From Morganella morganii (GTDB lineage Bacteria > Pseudomonadota > Gammaproteobacteria > Enterobacterales > Enterobacteriaceae), in NCBI RefSeq assembly GCF_019402645.1, contig NZ_VKKS01000001.1:2850811-2914810 (forward strand): DNA of 64,000 bases. The letters are read 5' to 3'. Under the pieces are notes generated by a model. The model saw nothing but the letters and a program-made list of their open reading frames with translations. It was not told the DNA's origin and did not search any database. The translations under genes were made by a program, and so were the position numbers. Shown here piece by piece: positions 28,726-39,975 of this stretch (its first letter is position 1; each line of letters opens with the position of its first letter).

Positions 28726-29220
28726 TCAGCTCTTGCGGCGCTCTAAGATTTCAAAGCAGAAACCGTGAGAGTTTGCTTCATCCGCATCATGATATTCCAT
28801 AAATGTGGAGTCCCACTCATCCGGCTCATAGTCCGGGAAGTAAGTATCTCCGCTGACTTCTGCATCAACATGCGTCAGATATAAACGATTCGCCAGCGGC
28901 AGGAATTGTCCGTAAACTTTACCACCACCCATCACCATGATCTCACCGTCTGTTTCTTTCTGTGCAATGGCCAGCGCTTCTTCCACAGACTTAGCCCAGA
29001 CTACGCGATCATCGTTGCCCGGTGTGCGGCTGAGCACGATATTGAGACGATCCGGCAGGGGACGGCCGATGGATTCATAAGTCACGCGACCCATGATCAC
29101 CGGTTTATTCACGGTATTACGTTTGAACCATGCCAGGTCTTCCGGCAATGTCCATGGCATCGCATTTTCCATGCCAATAACCCGATCCATAGCTAAAGCA
29201 GCGATCAAGCTAATGTTCAT
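28726..29220 (-). CDS. folA: Dihydrofolate reductase
   Basis: A 164-aa chromosomal DHFR that reduces dihydrofolate to tetrahydrofolate with NADPH and is the target of trimethoprim. [21 protein letters not shown] starts the fold. The catalytic acid is D28 (E. coli D27), and [15 protein letters not shown] and [11 protein letters not shown] bind NADPH. The residue aligned with E. coli Ile94, in the substrate pocket, is Met (M97). The enzyme is five residues longer than that of E. coli. It works with ThyA, which generates dihydrofolate, although thyA lies 22 kb away and looks foreign. Confidence 0.97.
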   Translation of the reverse strand: MNISLIAALAMDRVIGMENAMPWTLPEDLAWFKRNTVNKPVIMGRVTYESIGRPLPDRLNIVLSRTPGNDDRVVWAKSVEEALAIAQKETDGEIMVMGGGKVYGQFLPLANRLYLTHVDAEVSGDTYFPDYEPDEWDSTFMEYHDADEANSHGFCFEILERRKS

Positions 29221-29284
29221 TCATTTCACCTTAGGGCTGAGAGAAATTTTGCCGTCACTATACGTAAACTACTCAATGCCGTCG

Positions 29285-29324
29285 ACTGAATTCAGTGTTT
29301 CATCAATACAAATAATTTATTTGT
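29285..29324. promoter_or_regulatory. Two palindromes in the folA / lysE-family divergent region
   Basis: ACTGAATTCAGT (29285-29296) is a perfect 12-base palindrome, and ACAAATAATTTATTTGT (29308-29324) has complementary 7-base arms. They lie between two diverging genes and could be operators, but no regulator can be named. Confidence 0.35.
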
Positions 29325-29391
29325 CTTCACACTTGAAGGTGAGTCATACTTTTCCTCTGCTTTCAGGTCTTTTTCAGCAAGGATATACCAC

Positions 29392-30006
29392 ATGTATGAC
29401 GCCACTCTGATGGTCACCACCATCGCCGCGCTCGGTATGATCTCCCCGGGCCCGGACTTCTTTCTGATTGTGAAAAATGCGGCCCGTTACCAGCGCGCTG
29501 CCGCGATGATGACTGCGCTGGGTGTCCTGTCTGCAATCGCTGTTCACATGACCTACTGCGTGGCCGGGCTTGCCGTGATCATCACCACCACACCATGGCT
29601 GTTTATGATCCTCAAATATGCCGGGGCGGCTTATCTTATCTGGATAGGGATCAACAGTCTTCTGGCGCGGGCCGGACATACCCTTGATACCGGAGACGGA
29701 TCACATCAGCGTATCACCTTTAAGAAAGCTTTTATGCAGGGATTTCTCTGCAATCTGCTTAACCCGAAAGCCACACTTTTTTTCCTTGCTATTTTTACCC
29801 AGGTACTGGATATCAATTCAGGATTTGGTGAAAAACTCTGGTATGCTGCTATTGTAATGGGACTGGCGGTGATTTACTGGCCATCGCTGGTACTACTGAT
29901 TCAGAGTGATCCGGTACGCCACGGATTGGCGAAAATTCAGAAGTATATCGATAAAGTCCTGGGCGTCGTCCTGATAGGCTTTGGTGTCCGGGTCGCAATG
30001 AGCTGA
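29392..30006 (+). CDS. LysE/RhtB-family amino-acid exporter
   Basis: A 204-aa inner-membrane protein with about six hydrophobic segments. The N-terminal SPGPDFFLIVKNA motif is diagnostic of the LysE/RhtB translocator family, and FLCNLLNPKATLFFLAIF is the second conserved stretch. Family members export amino acids or derivatives such as threonine, homoserine or lysine. The substrate cannot be told from sequence. AAGGA lies eight bases before ATG 29392. Its TGA shares a base with the ATG of the next gene (TGATG), suggesting co-translation with a nucleotidyltransferase. This pair sits between folA and ftsP, which are not neighbours in E. coli. Confidence 0.9.
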   Translation: MYDATLMVTTIAALGMISPGPDFFLIVKNAARYQRAAAMMTALGVLSAIAVHMTYCVAGLAVIITTTPWLFMILKYAGAAYLIWIGINSLLARAGHTLDTGDGSHQRITFKKAFMQGFLCNLLNPKATLFFLAIFTQVLDINSGFGEKLWYAAIVMGLAVIYWPSLVLLIQSDPVRHGLAKIQKYIDKVLGVVLIGFGVRVAMS

Positions 30007-30770
30007 TGATTATGATAATGAGAACAGATAAATACACTTTTCAGCCGGAATTTCAGGATGTGATACAGGATGCCGTACAGTCCCTGTATACTGCACTGCC
30101 GGGTGTTTTGCACAGCATCTATGTTTACGGCAGTGTAGCGGAAGGCCGCGCTGTCCCGGGCCGTTCTGATCTGGATTTAACCCTGGTTTTGCACCGGTCT
30201 CTCAGTGCGGCGGAAAAAACCATTCTCCGTTGTCTGGATAAAGCACTGACCGCCCGCCACAGCAGTGTATCAAAAATAGGGTTTGATACCGGTCTGCTGT
30301 CAGAAGTGATTTCCGCAGAAGAGCAGCCGGTCTGGTCTTACTGGCTGGCACATTTTTGCCTGCCGGTCTGGGGCGATGATCTGACACTGAAACTGCCTGT
30401 CGTGACACTTAATCGTGAGATTATACACGGCATTAACGGTGATTTTCCGGTATTAGTCCGCACCAATCTGATGCAATTACAAAAAAGCCCGCCGCTGGCT
30501 GAAATACGGCGGATAAAACGGGAAACCGCGCGGCGCCTGCTGCGTGCCACGGCACTGGTGTGGAATGATTATGAAACCTGCACTTATCCGCTGCCGTTGC
30601 CGCAGATGGCCGGAAAAGCTATTGCGCTGTATCCGGAAAAGCGCCACGCGATCACCTTCCTGCAGGGGCAGACCGAAGAGCCGGATACCGGGATTATTCA
30701 GTTTATCGCTGTTGCCGGGACATTCTCCCGCTGGCTGCGGGATGAAGAAAAACGGCTGCTGAGCCGCTGA
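30006..30770 (+). CDS. Nucleotidyltransferase-fold protein of unknown substrate
   Basis: A protein of up to 254 aa. The N-terminal half has the DNA polymerase beta-like nucleotidyltransferase signature: YVYGSVAEGRAVPGRSDLDL (GS, then two Asp of the DxD metal site), followed by a third strand around IGFDTGLLSEV. The C-terminal half looks helical. This layout is shared with aminoglycoside adenylyltransferases and other small-molecule or tRNA-modifying nucleotidyltransferases; I cannot assign a substrate and do not call it a resistance gene. ATG codons at 30006, 30012 and 30018 are possible starts, and the first overlaps the exporter stop. A strong terminator follows. Confidence 0.75.
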   Translation: MIMIMRTDKYTFQPEFQDVIQDAVQSLYTALPGVLHSIYVYGSVAEGRAVPGRSDLDLTLVLHRSLSAAEKTILRCLDKALTARHSSVSKIGFDTGLLSEVISAEEQPVWSYWLAHFCLPVWGDDLTLKLPVVTLNREIIHGINGDFPVLVRTNLMQLQKSPPLAEIRRIKRETARRLLRATALVWNDYETCTYPLPLPQMAGKAIALYPEKRHAITFLQGQTEEPDTGIIQFIAVAGTFSRWLRDEEKRLLSR

Positions 30771-30779
30771 AATAACCAT

Positions 30780-30810
30780 AAAAAACCGCTGATTATTCAG
30801 CGGTTTTTTA
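30780..30810. terminator. Bidirectional terminator after the nucleotidyltransferase and ftsP
   Basis: AAAAAACCGCTGA, loop TTAT, and its complement followed by TTTTTTA. T runs occur on both strands, ending the rightward exporter/nucleotidyltransferase pair and the leftward plsC-ftsP unit. Confidence 0.93.
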
Positions 30811-30821
30811 TATATGGCATT

Positions 30822-32249
30822 TTAATACCGGGAGGACGGTTCAATTTCCAGTTGCCCGGTCACGCCTCTGTCCGCCTGCTCCAGGAACTGGCTGTAATAG
30901 AAGAACGGGAAGTGAGAATACGAAGGCTGCATCATCTGCACCAGCAGTTCACTGCGTCCGTCAATCCAGACAGTGTCTTTCCAGCCGTAATCCTGCGGCT
31001 GCGGTGACTGGCCGTTATGATTAATCACCTTAAAGCGTACACCACTGATATGGAACGGCTGCGGGGTATCGGTTGTGACAACCCAGCGCTCCCAGTTGCC
31101 CTGCTGTGTGCGGATATCCGTGCGGCTCATATCCCACATCGCGCCGTTAATCCCCGGCGGTGACAAACTGAGCGACACGTCGCGGTTACGGATACCGGTC
31201 GTGATTTGTGTCGGATCCTGAATCAGCGTGGCCGGTAAATTATCCGTCACCAGCGAAATCAGACCGGTTGCACGGATCGTCAGGACATTGGTATTCACCA
31301 GTGTGTCCGATGTCTCAAACAGGCTTTTAAAACGCTCTGTCAGGGTGGCTGATTCCCCGGCCGTGATAGTCAGTGTTTCTGTTTTTGACATATCAATCAG
31401 CACTTCACGCCGTTCACCCGGCGACAGGGACAACACCTCAACCGCTACCGGTGACGGCAGCAGGCCCTGATCAGACGCGATCATATAGAACGGACGGCCG
31501 TCACTGAGTTTCAGTTCAAAGCGGCGGGCGTTTGCGGCATTGACCATGCGCAGCCGGATCCAGCCTTTCGACACTTCCAGATACGGATCTTCCGCGCCGT
31601 TGACAATCAGCCGGTCACCGATAAACATACCGCCCTCTTCTGTGCGGTACTCCGGAGAACCGAAGGAATCCAGGCGCTTATCCTGAATGATCAGCGGGAA
31701 ATCATTGACACCGTACTCTTTCGGCAGCGGCAGATTACGGCTTTCCTCATCATCCACAATCCACATCCCGGCGAGCCCGTTATAAACGTGCGGTGCCATC
31801 CGGTTCGGGGTATTCGCGTGATACCAGCAGGTTGCTGCCGGCTGACGTACCGGGATCACCGGTGACCACTCAGTATTCGGTGAAATCAGACGTGCGGCTC
31901 CCCCGGCAACCGTTCCCGGCACCAGCAGTCCGCTGACGTTAACCGCAACCGGTTCTGACAGGCGGTTGCTGTATATCATTTTGATATCATCACCATTGCG
32001 GACACGGACGGTCGGCCCGAGATAACGGCCGTTAAAACCCCAGACACTGACCTGATTTTTACCGTTAAATGACCAGTGTGTGCGCTGCATCGTCAGAAAC
32101 AACGGCTGCCCGTTGCGGCTTTCCAGCAACGGCGGAACAGGTAACGGCTGACTGCCGCCCTCATCTGCCGCACGGACAGACAGAGGCAGTGAACCTAAAC
32201 ACACCGCTAAGCCGGATGCTTGAATAAACCGGCGCCGACTCAGTGTCAT
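30822..32249 (-). CDS. ftsP: Cell-division protein FtsP (SufI)
   Basis: A 475-aa periplasmic protein of the multicopper-oxidase fold that protects the divisome under stress. It begins with a twin-arginine signal (SRRRFIQASGLAVCLGSLPL, cut near VRA). As in E. coli SufI, the typical copper-ligand His clusters are not seen; WYHANTPNRMAPHVYNGLAGMW is the nearest equivalent. Three cupredoxin domains follow in order. ATG 32249 (preceded by GGAGATGCT) starts the Tat signal, whereas a longer reading to 32300 would bury it. It follows plsC as in E. coli, with an inverted repeat in the gap. Confidence 0.96.
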   Translation of the reverse strand: MTLSRRRFIQASGLAVCLGSLPLSVRAADEGGSQPLPVPPLLESRNGQPLFLTMQRTHWSFNGKNQVSVWGFNGRYLGPTVRVRNGDDIKMIYSNRLSEPVAVNVSGLLVPGTVAGGAARLISPNTEWSPVIPVRQPAATCWYHANTPNRMAPHVYNGLAGMWIVDDEESRNLPLPKEYGVNDFPLIIQDKRLDSFGSPEYRTEEGGMFIGDRLIVNGAEDPYLEVSKGWIRLRMVNAANARRFELKLSDGRPFYMIASDQGLLPSPVAVEVLSLSPGERREVLIDMSKTETLTITAGESATLTERFKSLFETSDTLVNTNVLTIRATGLISLVTDNLPATLIQDPTQITTGIRNRDVSLSLSPPGINGAMWDMSRTDIRTQQGNWERWVVTTDTPQPFHISGVRFKVINHNGQSPQPQDYGWKDTVWIDGRSELLVQMMQPSYSHFPFFYYSQFLEQADRGVTGQLEIEPSSRY

Positions 32250-32351
32250 AGCATCTCCGAAAAAAACGTTTCCATGGTTTTTATGATTTGTGCCGAACAC
32301 CCGTATGCCGGTGAGCAGACAGAGACATCCGTGTTATCTTTTCATGAAGGG

Positions 32352-32383
32352 CATACGCTTAACAACGGAGTGTTAAGCGTATG
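32352..32383. repeat. Perfect 13-bp inverted repeat between plsC and ftsP
   Basis: CATACGCTTAACA (32352-32364), loop ACGGAG, then the exact complement TGTTAAGCGTATG (32371-32383). There is no T run on either strand, so it is not an ordinary terminator. It may be an operator upstream of ftsP or an RNA stability hairpin in the plsC-ftsP message. TTAAGCGT recurs near the plsC stop around 32477-32485. Confidence 0.75.
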
Positions 32384-32476
32384 ATATAGCGGATGAAGAG
32401 CAATTCCTAAACTTATCTATGATAAGTTGCAAAATAATAAGGCCAGTATTGTATGATAAGCGTGATAATCACGGAA

Positions 32477-33223
32477 TTAAGCGTCTTTACGACCCTTTTG
32501 TTTTTCCATTTCAATCACTTCCTTATCCAGTTCCGCGATACGTTTGATCATCATCTGGCGGCAATCTTCTGCCAGTTCACGCACCTGTTCGCGGGTATAT
32601 TTTGAGGTATCGATCGGCGGCAGCATTTCGACAATTACCACGCCGTTATTCCGGCGGTTCAGTTTAACCCGTCCCTGAGTGGTGGACACACACACCGGCA
32701 CTACCGGCACACCGGCAGCCATCGCCGCATGGAAAGCCCCTGTTTTAAACGGCAGCATACCACGGCCGCGGCTGCGCGTACCTTCCGGGAACATCCAGAC
32801 AGAGATATTGCGCTTTTTGATCTGATCCGCCACCTGAGTAATCGTGTTATGCGCTTTGCTGCGGTTACTCCGGTCAATCAGGATATTCCCCGAGATCCAG
32901 TACAGTTGCCCGAAAAACGGGATCCAGATCAGGCTGCGCTTACCGACAGTCACTGTGCGCGGCTGCACCGCATTGGACATAGTGATCATATCGTAGTTGT
33001 TCTGGTGATTCCCCACATACACACAGGAACCGTAGTGTTTCGCTTCTTCCGGAATGCGGTACACCATTTTGATACCGAAAACATAAGAAAGCTTTCCGTA
33101 CATGCGACCGAAAGTCATCACGTGTTTCGGGTTACGCGGACTGGTCAGGCAGATAAGAATGCCAGCCAGACTGCCGAAAATACAATAAATAATAACGATA
33201 ATGATACGTAAAATGGCTAACAT
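32477..33223 (-). CDS. plsC: 1-acyl-sn-glycerol-3-phosphate acyltransferase
   Basis: A 248-aa inner-membrane enzyme that acylates lysophosphatidic acid to phosphatidic acid, the second step of phospholipid synthesis. An N-terminal hydrophobic helix (LAILRIIIVIIYCIFGSLAG) is followed by the catalytic HX4D motif NHQNNYD, LLIDR-like ILIDRSNR and the acceptor-binding FPEGTRSRGRG. ATG 33223 with GGGGGGA upstream aligns with the E. coli start. The C-terminus is rich in Lys and Glu. It is downstream of parC on the same strand. Confidence 0.97.
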   Translation of the reverse strand: MLAILRIIIVIIYCIFGSLAGILICLTSPRNPKHVMTFGRMYGKLSYVFGIKMVYRIPEEAKHYGSCVYVGNHQNNYDMITMSNAVQPRTVTVGKRSLIWIPFFGQLYWISGNILIDRSNRSKAHNTITQVADQIKKRNISVWMFPEGTRSRGRGMLPFKTGAFHAAMAAGVPVVPVCVSTTQGRVKLNRRNNGVVIVEMLPPIDTSKYTREQVRELAEDCRQMMIKRIAELDKEVIEMEKQKGRKDA

Positions 33224-33303
33224 GCGTCCCCCCGCAAAATGGCCTTTTATGAAAAGCGGGGCAATCATTGCCCCGTGAATAGTCTCGCTGCTGATACCGG
33301 ATA

Positions 33304-35565
33304 TTACGCCTTTGGCACCGGCTCAGAAATATCAATCCGTTCGATCTTTTTCTGCATACCGCGCGGCAGTGCCGTGCCCCGGCGTCCGCGTTCAGCACGA
33401 AATTTTTGCAGATCTTCAGGACGCAGCATCAGTTTACGCTTACCGAAATGCAGTATCACACTGGCATCCGGCCGGATCACAAACAGATGTGCCAGACCAT
33501 CTTCACCGACTGCGGCGGCCGCAGACGTGATGGAGATAATTTTGTTCCCTTTTCCTTTTGACAGCTGCGGCAAATCGCCGACAGGGAACAGCAGCATCCG
33601 CCCTTCCTGCGATACCGCCAGCAGAAGGTCGTTTTCCTCGTCATTCACCTCAATCGGCGCCATGACTTTCGCGTTATCCGGCAATGTGATCAGCACTTTT
33701 CCGGCTTTGTTTTTCGCCACCAGGTCACTGAATGTACAGATAAATCCGTAACCGGCATCCGAAGCCATCAGGTACTTCTGATTTTCATCATTCATCAGCA
33801 CCTGTTCAAAAACAGCGCCCGGCGGCGGTGTCAGCTTACCGGTCAGCGGTTCGCCCTGACCACGGGCCCCCGGCAGTTCCAGCGGATCGAGCGAGTAACT
33901 GCGCCCGGTGGAATCAAGGAACACCACCGGCTGATTACTTTTACCCCGCGCCGCGCCGAGGAAGGTATCACCCGCTTTGTAGTTCATACCGGACGGGTCG
34001 ATATCATGGCCTTTGGCGCTGCGCACCCAACCCATCTGTGACAGCACAACCGTCAGCGGCTCAGACGGCAGAATGTCATGCTCGCTCATCGCTTTCGCCT
34101 CTTCGCGCTCATTGAGCGGGGAGCGGCGATCATCACCGTACTGTTTCGCGTCTTCCTCGATCTCTTTTTTCAGCAGCGTATTCATGCGGCGCTCAGAACC
34201 GAGGATTGCCTGTAATTTATCGCGCTCTTTAGCCAGATCATCCTGCTCACCGCGGATTTTCATCTCTTCGAGTTTGGCTAAATGACGTAATTTCAGTTCG
34301 AGGATTGCTTCCGCCTGAGTATCACTCAATCCGAAACGTTCCATCAGCACCGGTTTCGGCTCATCTTCCGAGCGGATGATCTCAATCACTTCATCAATAT
34401 TGAGATAGGCAAGCAGCAAACCGTCGAGAATATGCAGACGACGCAGCACTTTTTCCAGCCGGTGATTCAGGCGGCGGCGTACCGTTTCGCGGCGGTAAAT
34501 CAGCCACTCATTGAGGATCTCAATCAACCCTTTAACCGCCGGACGTCCGTCCAGGCCGATCATATTCAGGTTGATACGGTAGCTTCTTTCCAAATCAGTG
34601 GTCGCAAACAAATGCGTCATCACCTGATCAAGATCGATTCGGTTACTGCGCGGCACAACCACCAGACGGGTCGGGTTCTGATGATCCGACTCATCGCGCA
34701 GATCTTCCACCATCGGCAGCTTTTTGGCCCGCATTTGTGCGGCAATCTGCTCCAGCACTTTCGCGCCGGAAACCTGGTGCGGCAGCGCAGTGATCACCGC
34801 ATTGCCATCCTCAATTGTCCACACCGCGCGCATACGCACAGATCCGCGGCCGGATTTATAGATCTTACGGATATCTTCCGGCCCGGTGATGATTTCCGCT
34901 TCTGTCGGATAATCAGGGCCCGGGATAAACGTCATCGCCTCTTCAAGAGACAGAGCCGGTTTGTCGATCAAAGCCAGCAGAGCCCCCGCCACTTCACGGG
35001 CGTCGTGCGGCGGAATATCAGTCGCCATACCGACCGCGATCCCGGTGGTACCGTTAAGCAGGATGTTCGGCAGACGCGCCGGTAACATTTTCGGTTCCTG
35101 CATCGTACCGTCAAAGTTCGGCACCCAGTCTGCGGTGCCGTGTCCCAGTTCACTGAGCAGCACTTCCGCGTATTTTGACAAGCGCGATTCGGTATAACGC
35201 ATAGCGGCGAAGGATTTCGGATCATCCGGTGCCCCCCAGTTCCCCTGACCGTCCACCAGCGGGTAGCGGTAAGAGAACGGCTGCGCCATCAGTACCATCG
35301 CCTCATAACAGGCGCTGTCGCCGTGCGGATGGTATTTACCCAGCACGTCACCGACAGTACGGGCGGATTTTTTATATTTGGCGGAGTTACTTAACCCCAA
35401 TTCAGACATGGCATACACGATACGCCGCTGAACCGGTTTTAACCCGTCGCCGATAAAAGGGAGTGCCCTGTCCATGATGACGTACATGGAATAGTTGAGG
35501 TAGGCATTCTCTGTAAAATTATGAAGCGGCTGGCGCTCCACACCGTCATGAGTTATTTCACTCAT
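33304..35565 (-). CDS. parC: DNA topoisomerase IV subunit A
   Basis: The 753-aa breakage-reunion subunit that decatenates daughter chromosomes with ParE. The winged-helix and tower domains are collinear with E. coli ParC. The active-site Tyr is in [11 protein letters not shown] (Y124). The quinolone-resistance region reads [15 protein letters not shown] with S84 and E88, equivalent to E. coli S80 and E84, so the usual resistance substitutions are absent. The C-terminal beta-pinwheel starts around [12 protein letters not shown]. It lies 41 bases after parE, so the two are likely co-expressed, unlike E. coli where other genes separate them. Confidence 0.98.
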   Translation of the reverse strand: MSEITHDGVERQPLHNFTENAYLNYSMYVIMDRALPFIGDGLKPVQRRIVYAMSELGLSNSAKYKKSARTVGDVLGKYHPHGDSACYEAMVLMAQPFSYRYPLVDGQGNWGAPDDPKSFAAMRYTESRLSKYAEVLLSELGHGTADWVPNFDGTMQEPKMLPARLPNILLNGTTGIAVGMATDIPPHDAREVAGALLALIDKPALSLEEAMTFIPGPDYPTEAEIITGPEDIRKIYKSGRGSVRMRAVWTIEDGNAVITALPHQVSGAKVLEQIAAQMRAKKLPMVEDLRDESDHQNPTRLVVVPRSNRIDLDQVMTHLFATTDLERSYRINLNMIGLDGRPAVKGLIEILNEWLIYRRETVRRRLNHRLEKVLRRLHILDGLLLAYLNIDEVIEIIRSEDEPKPVLMERFGLSDTQAEAILELKLRHLAKLEEMKIRGEQDDLAKERDKLQAILGSERRMNTLLKKEIEEDAKQYGDDRRSPLNEREEAKAMSEHDILPSEPLTVVLSQMGWVRSAKGHDIDPSGMNYKAGDTFLGAARGKSNQPVVFLDSTGRSYSLDPLELPGARGQGEPLTGKLTPPPGAVFEQVLMNDENQKYLMASDAGYGFICTFSDLVAKNKAGKVLITLPDNAKVMAPIEVNDEENDLLLAVSQEGRMLLFPVGDLPQLSKGKGNKIISITSAAAAVGEDGLAHLFVIRPDASVILHFGKRKLMLRPEDLQKFRAERGRRGTALPRGMQKKIERIDISEPVPKA

Positions 35566-35606
35566 TCACTCTGTTCCTCTGACCTTTTGTGCCGTCACGG
35601 GTGACA

Positions 35607-37508
<1,902 letters not shown>

Positions 37509-37594
37509 TTATCGGTTTTTCGCTAAAAAATAAACAAAATACGTGAATGATACTGGCGATAATACCAGTCCCTGATAAATTTAAATACGATTTT

Positions 37595-38176
37595 TCATTG
37601 GCGGCTGAGGCCGAGGAACTCAATTATCTGCGGAAAATAGCGCTGAAATCCGGTAAATGCGTGGTTTCCGCCGGATTCAATTGTTTGTTTGCATGCCACC
37701 AGATGCGTGACAGCCTGACGGTAATCCAGCACTTCATCGCCGGTCTGCTGCAATAACCAGATCAAATCCGGTGATTCGACAGGATCCACAAAAATCGCCC
37801 GTAAATCCTGCATATGATGCGGTTCAAGTGTGTAGCGCTCGCCGGTATAGGGGTTTTCATTTTCCCCGAGATAATCCTGAAGAAGATCAAACGGATACAC
37901 CGCCGGATTGACCACCACTGCGGGGACATCAAATGCCTGTGACAGCCAGAGGGCAAAATACCCGCCCAGCGACGACCCGACGATTCCGGTGTCCTCACCG
38001 GCCAGCGAGTTCATCAGATCTTCCAGAAACAGCGAAGCGTCATCCGGATAGCAGGGGAGCTGCGGCTGTAACATCCGGATGTCCGGATAGTGTTCCGCCA
38101 GCCACGTTTTCAGCATTGTCCCTTTTTCTGACAACGGGGAACTGTTGAAACCGTGCAGATAAAGGAGCGTTGCCAT
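37595..38176 (-). CDS. yqiA: Esterase YqiA (alpha/beta hydrolase)
   Basis: A 193-aa alpha/beta-hydrolase. YLHGFNSSP at the start forms the oxyanion region, the nucleophile elbow is GSSLGG with Ser69, and the catalytic His is in [10 protein letters not shown] near the C-terminus. E. coli YqiA hydrolyses palmitoyl-CoA and p-nitrophenyl esters; its physiological substrate is unclear. The ATG shares its A with the cpdA stop (TGATG), indicating coupled translation, as in the E. coli cpdA-yqiA-parE run. Confidence 0.95.
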   Translation of the reverse strand: MATLLYLHGFNSSPLSEKGTMLKTWLAEHYPDIRMLQPQLPCYPDDASLFLEDLMNSLAGEDTGIVGSSLGGYFALWLSQAFDVPAVVVNPAVYPFDLLQDYLGENENPYTGERYTLEPHHMQDLRAIFVDPVESPDLIWLLQQTGDEVLDYRQAVTHLVACKQTIESGGNHAFTGFQRYFPQIIEFLGLSRQ

Positions 38177-39009
38177 CAGTAACCGTCCGAACCCAGATCG
38201 GGGCTGAATTCATCTGTATCCAGCCGGAACAATTGTGTACTCAGCGACGGATGATCACCGGTGGTCAGTTCCAGATAACGCCAGCCCGGAGCGACGGTAT
38301 CCAGCGTGAAATTGGTACAGTGCGGTTTGAACTGGACACAGGTTGACGGCGTGGCCAGCATGCGGATGCTGTTCCATATCACATCCATATCCTGGTGGAT
38401 ATGCCCGCACAAAATGGCATCAATATTCTGATAGCGGGTCAGAACCTCTGCCAGCATATGCGAATTGCGCAGACTGTGCTGATCAAGCCAGGTACAGCCG
38501 GACGCCAGCGGATGGTGATGCAGCATCACAACAGTGTGGCGATCAGGCTGCTGCGCCAGACAGTTATCCAGCCAGATAAGCTGATCATCACTCAGTTCGC
38601 CGTGCGGCACACCCTGTACCTGACTGTCCAGCAGCAGGATCTGCCACTGGTTCCCGAGCAGTACCTGCTTGGAGGATGAAATACCGGCTGCTGCCAGTTC
38701 CTTTGCCATCGACGGCTGGTAATCATGATTCCCCGGCAGCCAGACACACGGCGCCGGTAAACGGGCAATACCGTCCGTAAACCGCTGATAGGCCCGGATG
38801 CTCTGATCCTGAACCAGATCACCGGTGGCAACAATCAGGTCAGCCGGTAACTGCTGTTTTACGATAGCATCCAGCACGGCGTGGTAACTGTTCAGGGTAT
38901 TAATTCCCAGCAGCGTGTCTGTTTCGCCGGCAAAAAGGTGCGTATCGGTAATCTGTAAAATTCTGACCGCAGCGCCGTCAGCCACGGGCAAGTGCAACGG
39001 GATTTCCAA
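38176..39009 (-). CDS. cpdA: 3',5'-cyclic AMP phosphodiesterase
   Basis: A 277-aa class III phosphodiesterase that hydrolyses cAMP. Metallophosphatase motifs appear in order: TDTHLF (D22, H24), [21 protein letters not shown] and CGHIHQD. The start is TTG at 39009 with AAGGA six bases upstream; no ATG fits before the conserved ITDTH segment. In E. coli a DUF1249 gene, yqiB, separates cpdA from nudF. Here only 108 bases separate them and yqiB is missing. Confidence 0.96.
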   Translation of the reverse strand: MEIPLHLPVADGAAVRILQITDTHLFAGETDTLLGINTLNSYHAVLDAIVKQQLPADLIVATGDLVQDQSIRAYQRFTDGIARLPAPCVWLPGNHDYQPSMAKELAAAGISSSKQVLLGNQWQILLLDSQVQGVPHGELSDDQLIWLDNCLAQQPDRHTVVMLHHHPLASGCTWLDQHSLRNSHMLAEVLTRYQNIDAILCGHIHQDMDVIWNSIRMLATPSTCVQFKPHCTNFTLDTVAPGWRYLELTTGDHPSLSTQLFRLDTDEFSPDLGSDGY

Positions 39010-39117
39010 TCGATGTCCTTGTTATTTTAACAACTAACATATAATGATAACGTGTTTCGGCGAAGAAGATCTGCAAACTCGCACACAATTCCCCGGTTGC
39101 GCGTAAAAAAATCCGGA

Positions 39118-39756
39118 TTATTTATCCCGCCACATTGTGCGTATACGTTCATAATGCAATGTAAGCCACTGAATTGCAATGACAGTTGCTGCGTTATCTA
39201 TCACACCTTCTTCAACCCACCGGTACGCCCGTTCGCGGCTGACCGCATGAACACGGATATCCTCATTTTCCTGCGCCAGCCCGTGAACACCGCCTGCGCC
39301 CGTGGTATCCGCTTCGCCGATATACACATACATCCGTTCAGAAGTTCCCCCCGGACTTGAAAGATAACTCAGCGCAAAAGTACAGCGGCCGATTTTCAGC
39401 CCCGCTTCTTCTTTCGCCTCACGCCGCACCACATCTTCAGCTGATTCCCCGCGTTTATCGATCATCCCGGCCACAGCTTCCAGCAGCCAGGGGGTCTGAC
39501 TGCTTTCTATCGCCGGTAAACGGAGCTGTTCAATCAGCACGATTTCATCACGGATCGGGTCATACGGCAAAATCACGCCGGCATTTCCCCGTTCGAATAC
39601 CTCACGGCGGATTTCCGGACTCCAGCCGCCTTCAAATAATCTGTGCCGGAAGCGGTATTCATTAATCTTAAAAAATCCTGAAAACAGGGTTTTCTGACTG
39701 ATTATCTCCACATCATCACTGCTGAATGCAAAAGGTAATCCGGATGTGTGTTTCAT
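39118..39756 (-). CDS. nudF: ADP-ribose pyrophosphatase
   Basis: A 212-aa Nudix hydrolase that splits ADP-ribose to AMP and ribose 5-phosphate. The Nudix box is in GMIDKRGESAEDVVRREAKEEAG with the expected Gly, Glu and Arg spacing, preceded by LLEAVAG. SSPGGTSERMYVYIGE is typical of the family. GGAG precedes ATG 39756. It heads the leftward nudF-cpdA-yqiA-parE-parC-plsC-ftsP run and diverges from tolC, as in E. coli. Confidence 0.96.
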   Translation of the reverse strand: MKHTSGLPFAFSSDDVEIISQKTLFSGFFKINEYRFRHRLFEGGWSPEIRREVFERGNAGVILPYDPIRDEIVLIEQLRLPAIESSQTPWLLEAVAGMIDKRGESAEDVVRREAKEEAGLKIGRCTFALSYLSSPGGTSERMYVYIGEADTTGAGGVHGLAQENEDIRVHAVSRERAYRWVEEGVIDNAATVIAIQWLTLHYERIRTMWRDK

Positions 39757-39975
39757 ACTATTTTCTCCGCCGGTAAATCAATTCTGTATGATAAAGGCCT
39801 TTTTCATCATTTGAGATAAAGAAATTTTCAGCCTGTTGAGGTAAAGTTAAGCTAATTTAACGCAGAAGGCACAAACGGCTACCTTTATTAGCGAGCGGAC
39901 TCTGCTAGAATTAGAGCCATTTGGTGCTTCCCGTGAGGCAACTGACAGATTAGCGCTGTGCAAAAAGGAATCCTA

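Noticed and set aside
30006-30770. Calling the nucleotidyltransferase an aminoglycoside-resistance gene
   Set aside because: Only the generic GS...DxD fold signature is visible. The substrate-binding half does not match a resistance enzyme I can identify.
35300-35330. Possible quinolone-resistance change in ParC
   Set aside because: The residues equivalent to E. coli Ser80 and Glu84 are both wild type in DSACYE.
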